A stretch of DNA of 64,000 nt from Vibrio tubiashii ATCC 19109. GTDB taxonomy: Bacteria > Pseudomonadota > Gammaproteobacteria > Enterobacterales > Vibrionaceae. This document shows, one piece after another, positions 36,747 to 45,754 of this stretch. A program made the position numbers and the translations under genes. The notes under the pieces are model-generated. The model did not search any database. It had not been told where the DNA came from and saw only the letters and a program-made list of their open reading frames with translations. The stretch is taken from contig NZ_CP009355.1 of NCBI RefSeq assembly GCF_000772105.1, positions 310,001-374,000 of the forward strand, read 5' to 3'. The stretch's first letter is position 1. Every line of letters starts with the position of its first letter.

Positions 36747-36778
36747 AAAAGCCAACTCAAACAAATGAGTTGGCTTTT
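36747..36778 (-). terminator. Rho-independent terminator of the TRAP operon
   Basis: On the minus strand AAAAGCCAACTCA-N6-TGAGTTGGCTTTT forms a perfect 13-bp stem ending in a T-rich tail, 26 bases after the TRAP large-permease stop. Confidence 0.85.
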
Positions 36779-36803
36779 GGGTTACTATACTTTGCAAACA
36801 AGG

Positions 36804-38189
36804 TTAACCGTAGGCAACACTCGGGAACCAAAGAACTAACTGCGGCCAAACAACCAAACAGATAAGTGCGACCAACTGAATGGCGATAAACGGAATAACG
36901 CCGCGGTAGATATCTTTTAGTGCGACACCCTCTGGGCAAACCCCTTTCAGGTAGAACAACGCAAAGCCAACCGGTGGGGTTAGGAAGCTCGTTTGCAGCG
37001 CCATAGCTACCAACATCACGAACCAAACCAAGCTTGGGTTATCCACCACACCGTGACCATCCAGTTCAATTCCTAGGCTTGCGATGACTGGCGCGAGTAG
37101 TGGCAGCGCAATCAAGGTGATTTCAATCCAATCAAGGAAGAAGCCAAGCAGGAAGACGATCATCAAAATGAAAGCGATAATGCCATAAGGACCAAACGGT
37201 AAGCCGCTTAAGAATGACTCAATCAGTTCATCCCCGCCTAATTCTCGCAGCACTAGAGCAAAACAAGAAGCGCCTAAGAAGATCATAAAGATGTAAGCCG
37301 TAGTGCCGTATGATGACAGTAGAACCTCTTTCAGTACTTTGAAGTTAAGCTTCTTATTGTAAGCCGCGAGCATAGTCGCCCCCATTGCTCCAATGCCGGA
37401 TGCTTCAGTTGGCGTAGCGACTCCAGCGAATATCGAACCTAGTACACAGAAGATCAGCATGACGGTTGGCGTGATGTCTTTGAAGACTTGCAGAATCAAG
37501 CTCCAATCGACGGGCTCGACATCTTCTGGGACAGGGGCTTTGTCTGGGTTCATCTTACCTACTACCAGAATATAGATGATGTACAAACTTCCCAGTAGCA
37601 GACCCGGCATAATGGCACCCATAAACAAGTCACCGACCGAGAGACCAAGTTGATCCGCCATGATCACGAGCATAATGGATGGGGGAAGTAAAATACCCAG
37701 CGTCCCTGCCGATGCGACCGTGCCGAGAGCAAGAGGTAGGTGATAGCCCTGACGCATCATGCTTGGCAGTGACATCACGGTTAACAGCACCACAGAGGCA
37801 CCGATGATTCCAGTAGAAGCCGCTAAGATGATACCAATTGCCATTACAGTAATCGCTAAGCCACCATGCACCTTACCAAACAGAGCCTGCATTGAAGCCA
37901 TAAGCTTTTCTGCGATTCCTGATTTATCGAGCATGTTACCCATGAAGATAAACATAGGCAGGGCAACCAAGATCCAGTTGTCCATGATCTTGTAGATACG
38001 GTTAACCACCAAACCTAAACTGGTGTAATCGAGGCCAGTAAAAGTATCGAGATAGATATCCGCGAAATATCCCACTGCCGCAAACACAACGCCAATACCG
38101 CCAAGTACGTACGCAACTGGAATGCCGGTAAACAGTAACAGGATAAACGAGCCAAACATGGCGATCACAATCCATTCATTCGCTTCCAT
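36804..38189 (-). CDS. dctM: TRAP transporter large permease (DctM family)
   Basis: A 461-residue membrane protein with about twelve segments and the DctM-family blocks GVPVAYVLGGIG-like start (FTGIPVAYVLGGIGVVFAAVG is present in part), ASTGIIGASVVLLTVMSLP, and LPPSIMLVIMADQLGLSVGDLF. It is the main sodium-coupled membrane component of a tripartite organic-acid importer. ATG at 38189 follows AAGGAGCAAATC and overlaps the end of the small permease gene by 14 bases. Its length is within the larger DctM subgroup. Substrate is set by the binding protein. Confidence 0.9.
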   Translation of the reverse strand: MEANEWIVIAMFGSFILLLFTGIPVAYVLGGIGVVFAAVGYFADIYLDTFTGLDYTSLGLVVNRIYKIMDNWILVALPMFIFMGNMLDKSGIAEKLMASMQALFGKVHGGLAITVMAIGIILAASTGIIGASVVLLTVMSLPSMMRQGYHLPLALGTVASAGTLGILLPPSIMLVIMADQLGLSVGDLFMGAIMPGLLLGSLYIIYILVVGKMNPDKAPVPEDVEPVDWSLILQVFKDITPTVMLIFCVLGSIFAGVATPTEASGIGAMGATMLAAYNKKLNFKVLKEVLLSSYGTTAYIFMIFLGASCFALVLRELGGDELIESFLSGLPFGPYGIIAFILMIVFLLGFFLDWIEITLIALPLLAPVIASLGIELDGHGVVDNPSLVWFVMLVAMALQTSFLTPPVGFALFYLKGVCPEGVALKDIYRGVIPFIAIQLVALICLVVWPQLVLWFPSVAYG

Positions 38190-38733
38190 GATTTGCTCCT
38201 TTTGATTGTTCGCCGCCAAACAAAGTTTCTAAATTGCGCAGAATTCTCGCCAGCATCGACAGCAGTAACATCGTAAAACTGAGTGGGATAACGCTTTTGA
38301 TAAGCCAGCGATAAGGCAGTCCGGATGGGGACGCAGAACTTTCATTCACGCGCCAAGACTCATAAGCGAAATCATAAGAGTGAAGAATCACAATCGCGAC
38401 AAAAGGTATCGCTAGCAGGGTTAGACCAATTAGATCGACGAGTGCTTTTTTACGTTCCGAGAACTTGTGATAAAACAGATCGACGCGTACATGTAGGTTG
38501 GATATTTGCGCGTAAGCGGTACCAAACATTACCGCCGTTGCGTACAGGTGCCATTGCAACTCTTCAAGCGCGATTTGGCCATTGGAGAAGACTTTTCTCA
38601 GCACTACCTGAATGATGATCACTGCAACTAGGGCTAGGTTCGTCCAAGCCAAGGCCTTACTTGCGGTGGTGATTAAGCGTTCAATGTGGCAGTACATAGG
38701 GACCGTCGGGGTTGAATACAACACTTTGCTCAT
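38176..38733 (-). CDS. dctQ: TRAP transporter small permease (DctQ family)
   Basis: A 185-residue protein with four membrane segments and the DctQ-type block RKVFSNGQIALEELQWHLYATAVMFGTAYAQ, including the conserved E-E-x-x-x-x pattern before the second helix. It joins the large permease and docks the binding protein. ATG at 38733 follows GGAGTAACCA. A repeat element lies between it and the binding-protein gene, so the two parts of the operon are separated by 226 bases. Confidence 0.88.
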   Translation of the reverse strand: MSKVLYSTPTVPMYCHIERLITTASKALAWTNLALVAVIIIQVVLRKVFSNGQIALEELQWHLYATAVMFGTAYAQISNLHVRVDLFYHKFSERKKALVDLIGLTLLAIPFVAIVILHSYDFAYESWRVNESSASPSGLPYRWLIKSVIPLSFTMLLLSMLARILRNLETLFGGEQSKGANHGSE

Positions 38734-38779
38734 TGGTTACTCCTTACAACCATGGCCGACGTTTTCACGTCGGCCTTTA

Positions 38780-38942
38780 ATACCAACCAGAATAAATATC
38801 TGTTCATTCTTGCTAGTTAAAATCGCTGATAGCGTCGTTATAGATTTTGAAGGTAGATCAACTAGCTAGCTGCAATCTATGCCTTGCTCTAAGCGATTTT
38901 TCCTGCGCAATTATCTGATCACCTATTTATCCCGATTGGTAT
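38780..38942. repeat. MITE-like palindromic repeat element, 163 bp
   Basis: The ends form an 18-bp inverted repeat with three mismatches (ATACCAACCAGAATAAAT on the left; the complement of the right end is ATACCAATCGGGATAAAT). Inside, AAAATCGCT at 38819-38827 pairs with AGCGATTTT at 38892-38900, and TAGATT pairs with AATCTA, so most of the element can fold back. It has no ORF. This is the layout of a non-autonomous palindromic repeat; it sits between the TRAP binding-protein and permease genes, within the operon. Confidence 0.65.
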
Positions 38943-38959
38943 AACCAATTAACGTAAGC

Positions 38960-40033
38960 TTATTGGCTTTGGGTTTCACGAGGTAAGAAGCCGTTGGCTG
39001 CCCACAGCGCGTATCCTTCACGGAAGGTGCTTAGGTCACTCCAGACTTTATCGAAGAATGGGTCGGCGGCTTTTTTCTCATCAACCACTTCTAGCCAAGT
39101 ATTCTTAAACAGGCTGAGCATTTCTTTGTTCCAGTAACGAATCTCTACTCCGTTTTCCTTAGCTTTTTCCATCGCAGCAAATTGCAGTGCTTCACCTTCT
39201 GCAATTGAGTAAGTCATGGTTGCCATACAAGTGGTTTCAACCGCAGCTTGTTGAGTGTCACTCATCTTGTTCCACGTATCTTTGTTGATCAGCAGCTCGA
39301 ATACGGTCGATTGTTGGTGCCAGCCCGGGAAGTAGTTGTACTTAGCCACTTTGTGGAAACCTAAACGCTGGTCAATAGCAGGCTGAGAGAATTCTGAAGC
39401 ATCAATCGCTCCCTTCTCTAGAGCGCCGAAGATCTCACCACCTGGTAGTTGAACCGTACCAACGCCAAGTTTTTCCATCACCGATGCGCCAAGGCCGAAG
39501 AAGCGCATGTTAAGGCCTTTTAGGTCCTCTGGCTTCTCGATAGGTTTACGGAACCAACCCGATGTTTCAGGGGAAATGATCGCACAAGGCATCACTTTTA
39601 CGTTGTAGCCACCTTGGTCATACATCTCTTGATAGAGCTTTAGTCCGTTGCCGAAGAACAGCCACGCCATGTATTCCCCCGCTTCTGGGCCAAATGGTAC
39701 TGCTGAGAAAAGTGCGGATGCAGGAAGTTTACCTTGCCAGTAACCAGCAGTTGAATAACCTGAGTTGACCTTACCTGTAGACACAGCGTCTAAGATCTCA
39801 GCTGGATTGACCAACTTACCTGGCTCATAGATCTTCATTTTGATCGTACCGCCCGAGGTTTTGGTGATGTGATCGGCGTACCATTGAATCGGTGTACCAA
39901 GAGCAGGTAAGTGGCTACCAAAAGCGATTGGGGTTTTCAGTAGTACCTTTTTATCTGCGGCATGAGCGCTGATAGAAAGACCTGATGCTGCAAGAGTGAG
40001 TGCAGTAGCGATGGCAACTTTCTTAAGGTTCAT
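38960..40033 (-). CDS. dctP: TRAP transporter periplasmic solute-binding protein (DctP family)
   Basis: A 357-residue protein with a signal peptide ending at about residue 25 (SAHAAD). The DctP helical block GLNMRFFGLGASVMEKLGVGTVQLPGGEIFGALEKGAIDASEF is visible in parts, with the conserved substrate-anchoring arginine in NMRFFG. The sequence style recalls the alpha-keto-acid (TakP-like) subgroup, which I infer only from similarity of motifs. It captures an organic acid and passes it to the permeases. AAGGAGACACC precedes the ATG. It is divergent from a two-component system that probably controls it. The CoA-transferase and thiolase downstream of that system hint at a short-chain hydroxy- or keto-acid substrate. 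Confidence 0.88.
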   Translation of the reverse strand: MNLKKVAIATALTLAASGLSISAHAADKKVLLKTPIAFGSHLPALGTPIQWYADHITKTSGGTIKMKIYEPGKLVNPAEILDAVSTGKVNSGYSTAGYWQGKLPASALFSAVPFGPEAGEYMAWLFFGNGLKLYQEMYDQGGYNVKVMPCAIISPETSGWFRKPIEKPEDLKGLNMRFFGLGASVMEKLGVGTVQLPGGEIFGALEKGAIDASEFSQPAIDQRLGFHKVAKYNYFPGWHQQSTVFELLINKDTWNKMSDTQQAAVETTCMATMTYSIAEGEALQFAAMEKAKENGVEIRYWNKEMLSLFKNTWLEVVDEKKAADPFFDKVWSDLSTFREGYALWAANGFLPRETQSQ

Positions 40034-40247
40034 GGGGGTGTCTCCTTGTTAAGCTGAGTTCCTTGTCAATATTGAGAAATGTGAACATCGCGTAGTAATT
40101 TGTGTTAATGCAATGTTACATTTGAGCTTAAGTTTAGAGAGGGGATTTATTGCTCTCTATTGGGAGAATTGCGCAAATTTAGTCGGTATTAAGTGCAATT
40201 TTCCGAATAAAGTTTCAGTAAAACTACGTACAAGCATGGATGGCGAA

Positions 40248-41633
40248 ATGGGATTTGTAAGTAACAGAAGGCTGACACTCAACATCATTCTACTATCGAT
40301 AGTTCCATTAATTATCGTAGTGGTGATTGTTGCTAGCATCCTATTTAGTCAAGCAAAACAGCTAGTTGAGGAGCAGGTTGCCTTGACCCGAAATAATGTC
40401 CTCGCGGTCAAAAAGCAAGAATTAAAACAGTACGTAGAAATGGCAGTCAAAAGTATCGAGCCTTACTACCTAGATGACTCGTTAACTGAGGAGCTAGCCA
40501 AGCAAATTGTTGCCGAAAAGTTGAGCAGCCTCACATATGGCAGTGATGGTTATTTCTTTGCCTATACCTGGGAAGGCGATGCGCTCGTGTTGCCATATCA
40601 AACAGATAGAATAGGCAAGAACTGGTGGAACGTAGAAGATGTTCAAGGCAAAAAATTGCTGCAAGAGCTCATCCAAGCAGGAAAAAACGGTGGCGGTTTT
40701 GTCGATTACCTATGGCATAAGCCATCGAAGAAAGAACCCTTACCCAAGCTGAGCTATGCAGTCTCGCTTGATAAATGGCAGTGGATGGTAGGGACAGGGG
40801 TCTATCTCGACGATATTGAGCGACAAGTCGAGCATATGCAAAACGGCTTTGACCAGAATGTTGGCAAAACCAGTAGCGCCTTGTTTGGTTTGGTGTTTGT
40901 TGCCGTATCTGTAATTGCTGCTTTGGGTGCTTCACTCAATCTCAATGTTCGCCGATTAGCGAATCAACAGTTAAGCGTATTGAATCAACAGATTATCGAT
41001 TCGCAAGAGAATGAACGTCGCCGCGTATCGCGAGAGCTGCATGACGGCGTCAACCAGTTGTTGGTCGCCGCTAAATACCGTTTAGACAATGTTTCCCAAG
41101 AAACGAATGAAGAGAAAAAAGAACTCGAGCTCGATGCGAGTAAAAACGCGATGGAGCAGGCGATTGTTGAATTAAGAAGAATTTCGCGTGATTTACGCCC
41201 ACCGCAATTGGATGACTTAGGGTTGGTGGCGGGGATTGAAGCCTATATTAACGAGCTAAGAGAGCGTACGCAGTTAGAGCTCGTGTTCGAACACGATATA
41301 GATGGAGAGGAGTTTTTACCAGAAGTAGAAACGACCTTGTATCGGGTTGTGCAAGAGGCACTGCATAACGTCGAAAAACACGCCAATGCACAAGGCGTCG
41401 ATGTGATTATGCAAAGAGAAGGCAGAATGTTGATTTTAACCGTTAGTGATGACGGGGTCGGTATTCCGGCCAAGAAACTAAAATCAGGAAAGCGCAAACA
41501 ACCTATATTTGAACATATGGGATTGCAGAATATGAAGGAAAGGATTCAGGCGATTGGTGGCACATTTGCCGTAACCAGTGAGCAGGGACAAGGTACAGAA
41601 GTACGAGTGAGCTTAAACATGGAGTTTGTATGA
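40248..41633 (+). CDS. Sensor histidine kinase, Cache domain, NarL type
   Basis: A 461-residue kinase: helix near 10-32, a single Cache (sCache_2) domain with YGSDGYFFAYTWEGDALVLP and WQWMVGTGVYLDDIE, a helix near 205-225, then HisKA_3 with phospho-acceptor RRRVSRELHDGVNQLL and an ATPase domain (QEALHNVEKHA, DDGVGIP, GLQNMKERI). ATG 40248 is preferred because GGATGG lies upstream; ATG 40236 is the alternative. Its stop overlaps the next gene as ATGA. sCache_2 domains often bind small carboxylates, which suits control of the divergent TRAP importer. Confidence 0.88.
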   Translation: MGFVSNRRLTLNIILLSIVPLIIVVVIVASILFSQAKQLVEEQVALTRNNVLAVKKQELKQYVEMAVKSIEPYYLDDSLTEELAKQIVAEKLSSLTYGSDGYFFAYTWEGDALVLPYQTDRIGKNWWNVEDVQGKKLLQELIQAGKNGGGFVDYLWHKPSKKEPLPKLSYAVSLDKWQWMVGTGVYLDDIERQVEHMQNGFDQNVGKTSSALFGLVFVAVSVIAALGASLNLNVRRLANQQLSVLNQQIIDSQENERRRVSRELHDGVNQLLVAAKYRLDNVSQETNEEKKELELDASKNAMEQAIVELRRISRDLRPPQLDDLGLVAGIEAYINELRERTQLELVFEHDIDGEEFLPEVETTLYRVVQEALHNVEKHANAQGVDVIMQREGRMLILTVSDDGVGIPAKKLKSGKRKQPIFEHMGLQNMKERIQAIGGTFAVTSEQGQGTEVRVSLNMEFV

Positions 41634-42262
41634 TTAGACTTGTATTAGCCGACGATCATCGTTTGATGCAGGATGGGCTAAAGTCGCGACTTGAAAGGGA
41701 AGACAACCTAGATATCCTCGCTTGTGTGGGAACAGGTATCGATGCACTGGACACCACACTGTCACTGAAGCCCGATGTGTTGTTGCTCGATATTAATATG
41801 CCGGGCCTCAATGGGATTGAAGTCTTAGAGAAGCTAGAAAAAAGCCATTCACGCACGGCAGTGATTATGTTGTCGATGCACGATAGCCGAGACTATGTCG
41901 TTCGCTCTGTCAAAGCAGGGGCGAAAGGGTATGTGCTCAAAGATGTGGGTTCTGAAGAGTTGGTCATGGCAATCAACCAAGTGGCGCAAGGGCGTTCTTA
42001 TTTGTGTCCTCAGGCATCAGATCGATTGCTTGAGCAGATAAACGATAAGCCAGAGCCAAAAGACGATACGCTAACTAACCGCGAGTCAGATGTGCTGAAG
42101 GCGATTGTTAATGGCGCGTGCAATAAAGATATTGCCGACTCGCTTCATATCAGTGTTCGTACGGTAGAAACGCATCGACTCCGAATCAAAAAGAAGCTCG
42201 GCGCTACCTCAACAGCCGCGTTGGTCAAACTCGCTCTGCAAAAAGGGTTGGTGAGTGAATGA
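41630..42262 (+). CDS. Response regulator, NarL/FixJ family
   Basis: A 210-residue regulator with a receiver (LADDHRLM, phospho-acceptor in VLLLDINMPGLNG, T/S switch in IMLSMHD, lysine in GYVLKD) and a LuxR-type helix-turn-helix (LTNRESDVLKAIVNGACNKDIADSLHISVRTVETHRLRIKKKLG, read in parts). It is translationally coupled to both the kinase before it and the LysR gene after it by ATGA overlaps. It probably activates the TRAP and CoA genes when phosphorylated. Confidence 0.9.
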   Translation: MIRLVLADDHRLMQDGLKSRLEREDNLDILACVGTGIDALDTTLSLKPDVLLLDINMPGLNGIEVLEKLEKSHSRTAVIMLSMHDSRDYVVRSVKAGAKGYVLKDVGSEELVMAINQVAQGRSYLCPQASDRLLEQINDKPEPKDDTLTNRESDVLKAIVNGACNKDIADSLHISVRTVETHRLRIKKKLGATSTAALVKLALQKGLVSE

Positions 42263-43206
42263 CAACGAATCTGCTTTCAAGCCGACAGCCTATTCTGGAT
42301 AAGATAGTCTTTTTTTGTGCCGTGATTCGATTTGGCTCTTTTCGTGAGGCGTCCATTCAACAAGGTATTTCTCCTGCGGCGGGCAGTCGGTGGGTTAAAG
42401 AGCTTGAACAAGCAATGTCTGTCGAGCTGATTAAACGAAGTACACGGCAGTTGATCGCCACTCAAGCAGGCCAATTACTTTATGAGCGTTTTTCTCCGCT
42501 ATTGCCCGATATTCATAGCTTGTGTGAAGAGGTGCAAAATCTAGCGGAAGAGCAACGTGGTGAGATAAAGCTCTCTTCCACCCCCTTATTTGCACGTCAA
42601 TATCTGACCAAGATTGTCGCCGAGTATATTGAAATGCACCCACAGGTGAACTTTAAGATCTTTATTGAGGCAGGAGAGTTTGATCCACTCAGTATCGACT
42701 TTGCGTTTCGTGCCAGCGCCAGTTATGACGGTGAACCAGAACAAGATTCGTTACTTGTGCGTAAGCGGCTGCTGCGTGAGCCCTTATACTTATGCGCCTC
42801 TCCTCATTACCTTACTAAACATGGTATACCCGAAAATCCCAATGAACTTGGTCAGCATCGTTGCCTATATGCGCGAACCTTGGTTGGAGGAAACCGATGG
42901 TGTTTTGAGCGTGATGGAGAAACGGAGATAGCCACCATTCAAGACACTCTAGAGTGTGACAACAGCGAAATGCTGCTTGATCTCGCCCTAGAAAATGCTG
43001 GGATTGCTTATCTACCTCATTCCTTGGTGAGCAAGCAGATTCAAGACGGCGAGCTGCAACACATCATGCAAGATTACCAGTGCGCGAGTTTTGATATCGA
43101 CCTGTTTTTCCGCCCAAGAACGCCAATGCCAGAACGTTGCCTCGGCTTTAAACAGTACCTCTATCAGAGGGTCGAAGAGATCTGCACCGCTCACTCCCCT
43201 AGCTAA
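42259..43206 (+). CDS. LysR family transcriptional regulator
   Basis: A 315-residue protein with an N-terminal winged helix (FGSFREASIQQGISPAAGSRWVKELEQAMSVELIKRS, read in parts) and a two-lobed ligand domain starting near residue 100 (GEIKLSSTPLFARQYL). The helix-turn-helix is a little unusual, with GSRWVKELE in place of the common ISRAIKRLE. The ATG overlaps the stop of the response-regulator gene as ATGA, an uncommon direct coupling of a LysR regulator to a two-component system. It lies 117 bases before the CoA-transferase gene and probably regulates the same catabolic unit. Confidence 0.88.
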   Translation: MTTNLLSSRQPILDKIVFFCAVIRFGSFREASIQQGISPAAGSRWVKELEQAMSVELIKRSTRQLIATQAGQLLYERFSPLLPDIHSLCEEVQNLAEEQRGEIKLSSTPLFARQYLTKIVAEYIEMHPQVNFKIFIEAGEFDPLSIDFAFRASASYDGEPEQDSLLVRKRLLREPLYLCASPHYLTKHGIPENPNELGQHRCLYARTLVGGNRWCFERDGETEIATIQDTLECDNSEMLLDLALENAGIAYLPHSLVSKQIQDGELQHIMQDYQCASFDIDLFFRPRTPMPERCLGFKQYLYQRVEEICTAHSPS

Positions 43207-43323
43207 AAACTATTCCTAATATGAAATTCACAATCCCTATTTGTGCAATTAACAACAGCGCCGACAGGAACTAAGCTGATTTGGTAGACAGAAACTCGGG
43301 CAGAGACAACAAGGGAGGTTGAA

Positions 43324-44898
43324 GTGGTCGCAAAGCTTACACCGGAACAGGCAGCGCAATGGATTCATGACGGTGATTCAGTATTACTCGGGGGCTTCAT
43401 TGGCAGTGTCGTGCCTGAAGCCATTGAAAGAGCCATTGGGGAGCGTTTTACTCACACTCAGCAACCGAAAGACCTTACTCTGATTTTTGCCGCAGGGCAG
43501 GGAGATGGGCGAGGTCGCGCTGTTAATCATCTTGCAAAACAAGGTTTAGTGAAACAAGCCATTGGTGGGCACTGGGGCTTAGTCCCTAAGCTACAACAGT
43601 TAGCGGTCGACAACCTGATTCAAGGCTACAACCTTCCTCAAGGTATTATCTCTCACTTATTGCGTGACACCGCAGCAGGTAAGCCGGGCACGATTAGCAA
43701 AGTCGGGTTAGGTACGTTTGTCGACCCGAGAATCGAAGGGGGAAAGATCAACTCAGCAACCACGCAGGAGTGGGTAGAAGTGATTGAGCTGCTTGGAGAA
43801 GAACACCTGTTCTTTCACAAACTGCCCGTCAATGTTTCCATATTGCGAGGTACGACAGCCGATGAGAACGGCAATATCACGATGGAAGATGAGTGTCTAA
43901 TTGTTGAAAGCTTAGCGGCGGCGCAAGCAGCAAAAAACAACGGGGGTAAAGTGATCGCTCAGGTGAAACGTGTCGTCGAAGCCGGAACGCTCGATCCACA
44001 TGCGGTGAAGATCCCCGGGATTTTTGTTGATGCTGTGGTTGTGTGCCAAGACGAGGCAGAGCATATGCAAACCTTCGCCACCATGATGAATCCTGAGTTT
44101 GTGGGAATCCCAACTCCTCAAGAGCACGCAACACCTCCTGATTCTAACCAACCTACTAAGCTTGATGCGAAAACCATTATTGCTCGTCGTGCCGCGATGG
44201 AGCTAGAAGCTAACTCGATTTTAAATTTAGGGATTGGGGCCCCAGAATATATTGCACAAGTCGCGCAGCAAGCGGGGGTTTTGGAGCATTTCACTTTAAC
44301 GGTTGAGCCGGGCGCTGTGGGTGGAACGCCGCAAAGTGGATTGGATTTTGGTGCTTCTCGTCTACCACAAGCCATTATCAGCCAAGATCAGATGTTCGAT
44401 TTCTACGATGGTGGCGGCGTCGACCAAGCCTTTCTTGGCTTAGCCCAATGTGACCAAAGCGGCAATATTAATGTCTCTCGTTTTGGAAGCAAGATTGCGG
44501 GTTGTGGCGGTTTCATCAATATCACGCAGAACGCGAAGAAGGTCTACTTTTGCGGCACTTTTACCGCACAAGGTTTACAAGTTGAGGTAAATCATCAAGC
44601 TTTGACTATTATTCAGGAAGGTCGACAGAAAAAGCTCATTAACCAAGTAGAACAAATCACGTTTAGCGCTAAGCAAGCCGTTATGAGCAACAAGCCTGTT
44701 CTGTACATCACCGAAAGAGCGGTGTTTCGCTTAACGGAGAATGGATTAGAGCTAATAGAAATAGCTCCGGGTATGGATTTAGAGCGAGACATCTTGCAGC
44801 ACATGGATTTCGCTCCTGTCGTCAGTTCGTCATTAAAATTTATGGATACTGCAATCTTTGACACGCAGTTTCGACTCAAAATTAGTAAAGATGAATAG
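43324..44898 (+). CDS. Acetate/propionate-type CoA-transferase (YdiF-like, family I)
   Basis: A 524-residue CoA-transferase with both fused halves. The catalytic glutamate is E328 in TVEPGAVGG, and the first half has LGGFIGSVVPEAIERAI and GKPGTISKVGLGTFVDPR. The length and order match YdiF/propionate CoA-transferases, which move CoA between short-chain acyl-CoA and free acids. GTG start at 43324 follows GGGAGGTTGAA. It should activate the acid brought in by the TRAP transporter. The reductase and thiolase genes that follow complete a route to acetyl-CoA. Confidence 0.85.
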   Translation: MVAKLTPEQAAQWIHDGDSVLLGGFIGSVVPEAIERAIGERFTHTQQPKDLTLIFAAGQGDGRGRAVNHLAKQGLVKQAIGGHWGLVPKLQQLAVDNLIQGYNLPQGIISHLLRDTAAGKPGTISKVGLGTFVDPRIEGGKINSATTQEWVEVIELLGEEHLFFHKLPVNVSILRGTTADENGNITMEDECLIVESLAAAQAAKNNGGKVIAQVKRVVEAGTLDPHAVKIPGIFVDAVVVCQDEAEHMQTFATMMNPEFVGIPTPQEHATPPDSNQPTKLDAKTIIARRAAMELEANSILNLGIGAPEYIAQVAQQAGVLEHFTLTVEPGAVGGTPQSGLDFGASRLPQAIISQDQMFDFYDGGGVDQAFLGLAQCDQSGNINVSRFGSKIAGCGGFINITQNAKKVYFCGTFTAQGLQVEVNHQALTIIQEGRQKKLINQVEQITFSAKQAVMSNKPVLYITERAVFRLTENGLELIEIAPGMDLERDILQHMDFAPVVSSSLKFMDTAIFDTQFRLKISKDE

Positions 44899-45018
44899 CG
44901 GTTTAATCGTTCATCGACTTCCAATCAAGGCAGACACCGATAAATCGGTAGGCTAAGTGCGTTTGTGATTGATTGGTTTTACTCGTCAGTTTTTTATTTT
45001 GCCCATAAGGATTAAGAC

Positions 45019-45753
45019 ATGTTTGAGAACAAAATTTGTCTGGTAACAGGCGCAGCGCAAGGAATAGGTCGAGCAATCACTGAGAGGTTTGCTCAAAACG
45101 GAGCAGAAAAGGTATATGCCTTAGATATGAATTCGGACGGATTAGCCGCGGCATTTTCTGATATAGAGAATGTGCAAGCTGTTACGGTGAATATCTGTGA
45201 CCGACAAGCGATTGCCGAGCTGGTGGAGTCAATTAAACAACAATACTCGCGCGTAGATGTGTTAGTGAATAACGCGGGCGTTACCCGAGATGCACTGATC
45301 GACAAAATGACAGAGCAAGAATGGGACTTTGTACTAGACGTTAACCTAAAAGGCGTATTCAACCTGACTCAAGCCATCGCGCCGTTAATGATGGAAAACA
45401 ACTACGGCTCGATTGTGACTATGTCTTCAGTAGTTGGGACCGACGGCAACATTGGACAAACCAACTATGCGGCCACAAAAGGTGGAGTTATCGCCATGAC
45501 AAAAGGGTGGGCGAAAGAATTTGCTCGTAAAGGGGCTCAAGTTCGCGCCAACTGTGTAGCACCTGGCTTTATCGAAACACCTATGACCGCTGATTTGCCA
45601 GAGAAAGTTCTCGATATGATGAAAGGCAAAACACCACTTGGCCGAATGGGGACAACCGAAGACATCACCAATGGTGTCGAATTTTTAGCCAGTGATAAAT
45701 CAAGCTTTATCACTGGGCAAGTGCTGAAAATAGACGGAGGGTTGGTACTCTAA
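45019..45753 (+). CDS. Short-chain dehydrogenase, acetoacetyl-CoA reductase/FabG type
   Basis: A 244-residue SDR with cofactor motif TGAAQGIGRAI, the NNAG motif, catalytic S..YxxxK (serine in TMSSVVG, YAATK) and the closing GQVLKIDGGLVL. Subgroup features match FabG/PhaB, enzymes that interconvert 3-ketoacyl and 3-hydroxyacyl thioesters. Placed between CoA-transferase and thiolase genes, the most likely reaction is oxidation of 3-hydroxyacyl-CoA to 3-ketoacyl-CoA or the reverse. It ends one base before the thiolase ATG, so the two are coupled. Confidence 0.82.
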   Translation: MFENKICLVTGAAQGIGRAITERFAQNGAEKVYALDMNSDGLAAAFSDIENVQAVTVNICDRQAIAELVESIKQQYSRVDVLVNNAGVTRDALIDKMTEQEWDFVLDVNLKGVFNLTQAIAPLMMENNYGSIVTMSSVVGTDGNIGQTNYAATKGGVIAMTKGWAKEFARKGAQVRANCVAPGFIETPMTADLPEKVLDMMKGKTPLGRMGTTEDITNGVEFLASDKSSFITGQVLKIDGGLVL

Positions 45754-45754
45754 G

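Noticed and set aside
38780..38942. Integron attC site (VCR) or ERIC element
   Set aside because: The sequence lacks the core sites of VCRs and the ERIC central palindrome; no integrase or cassette array is near.
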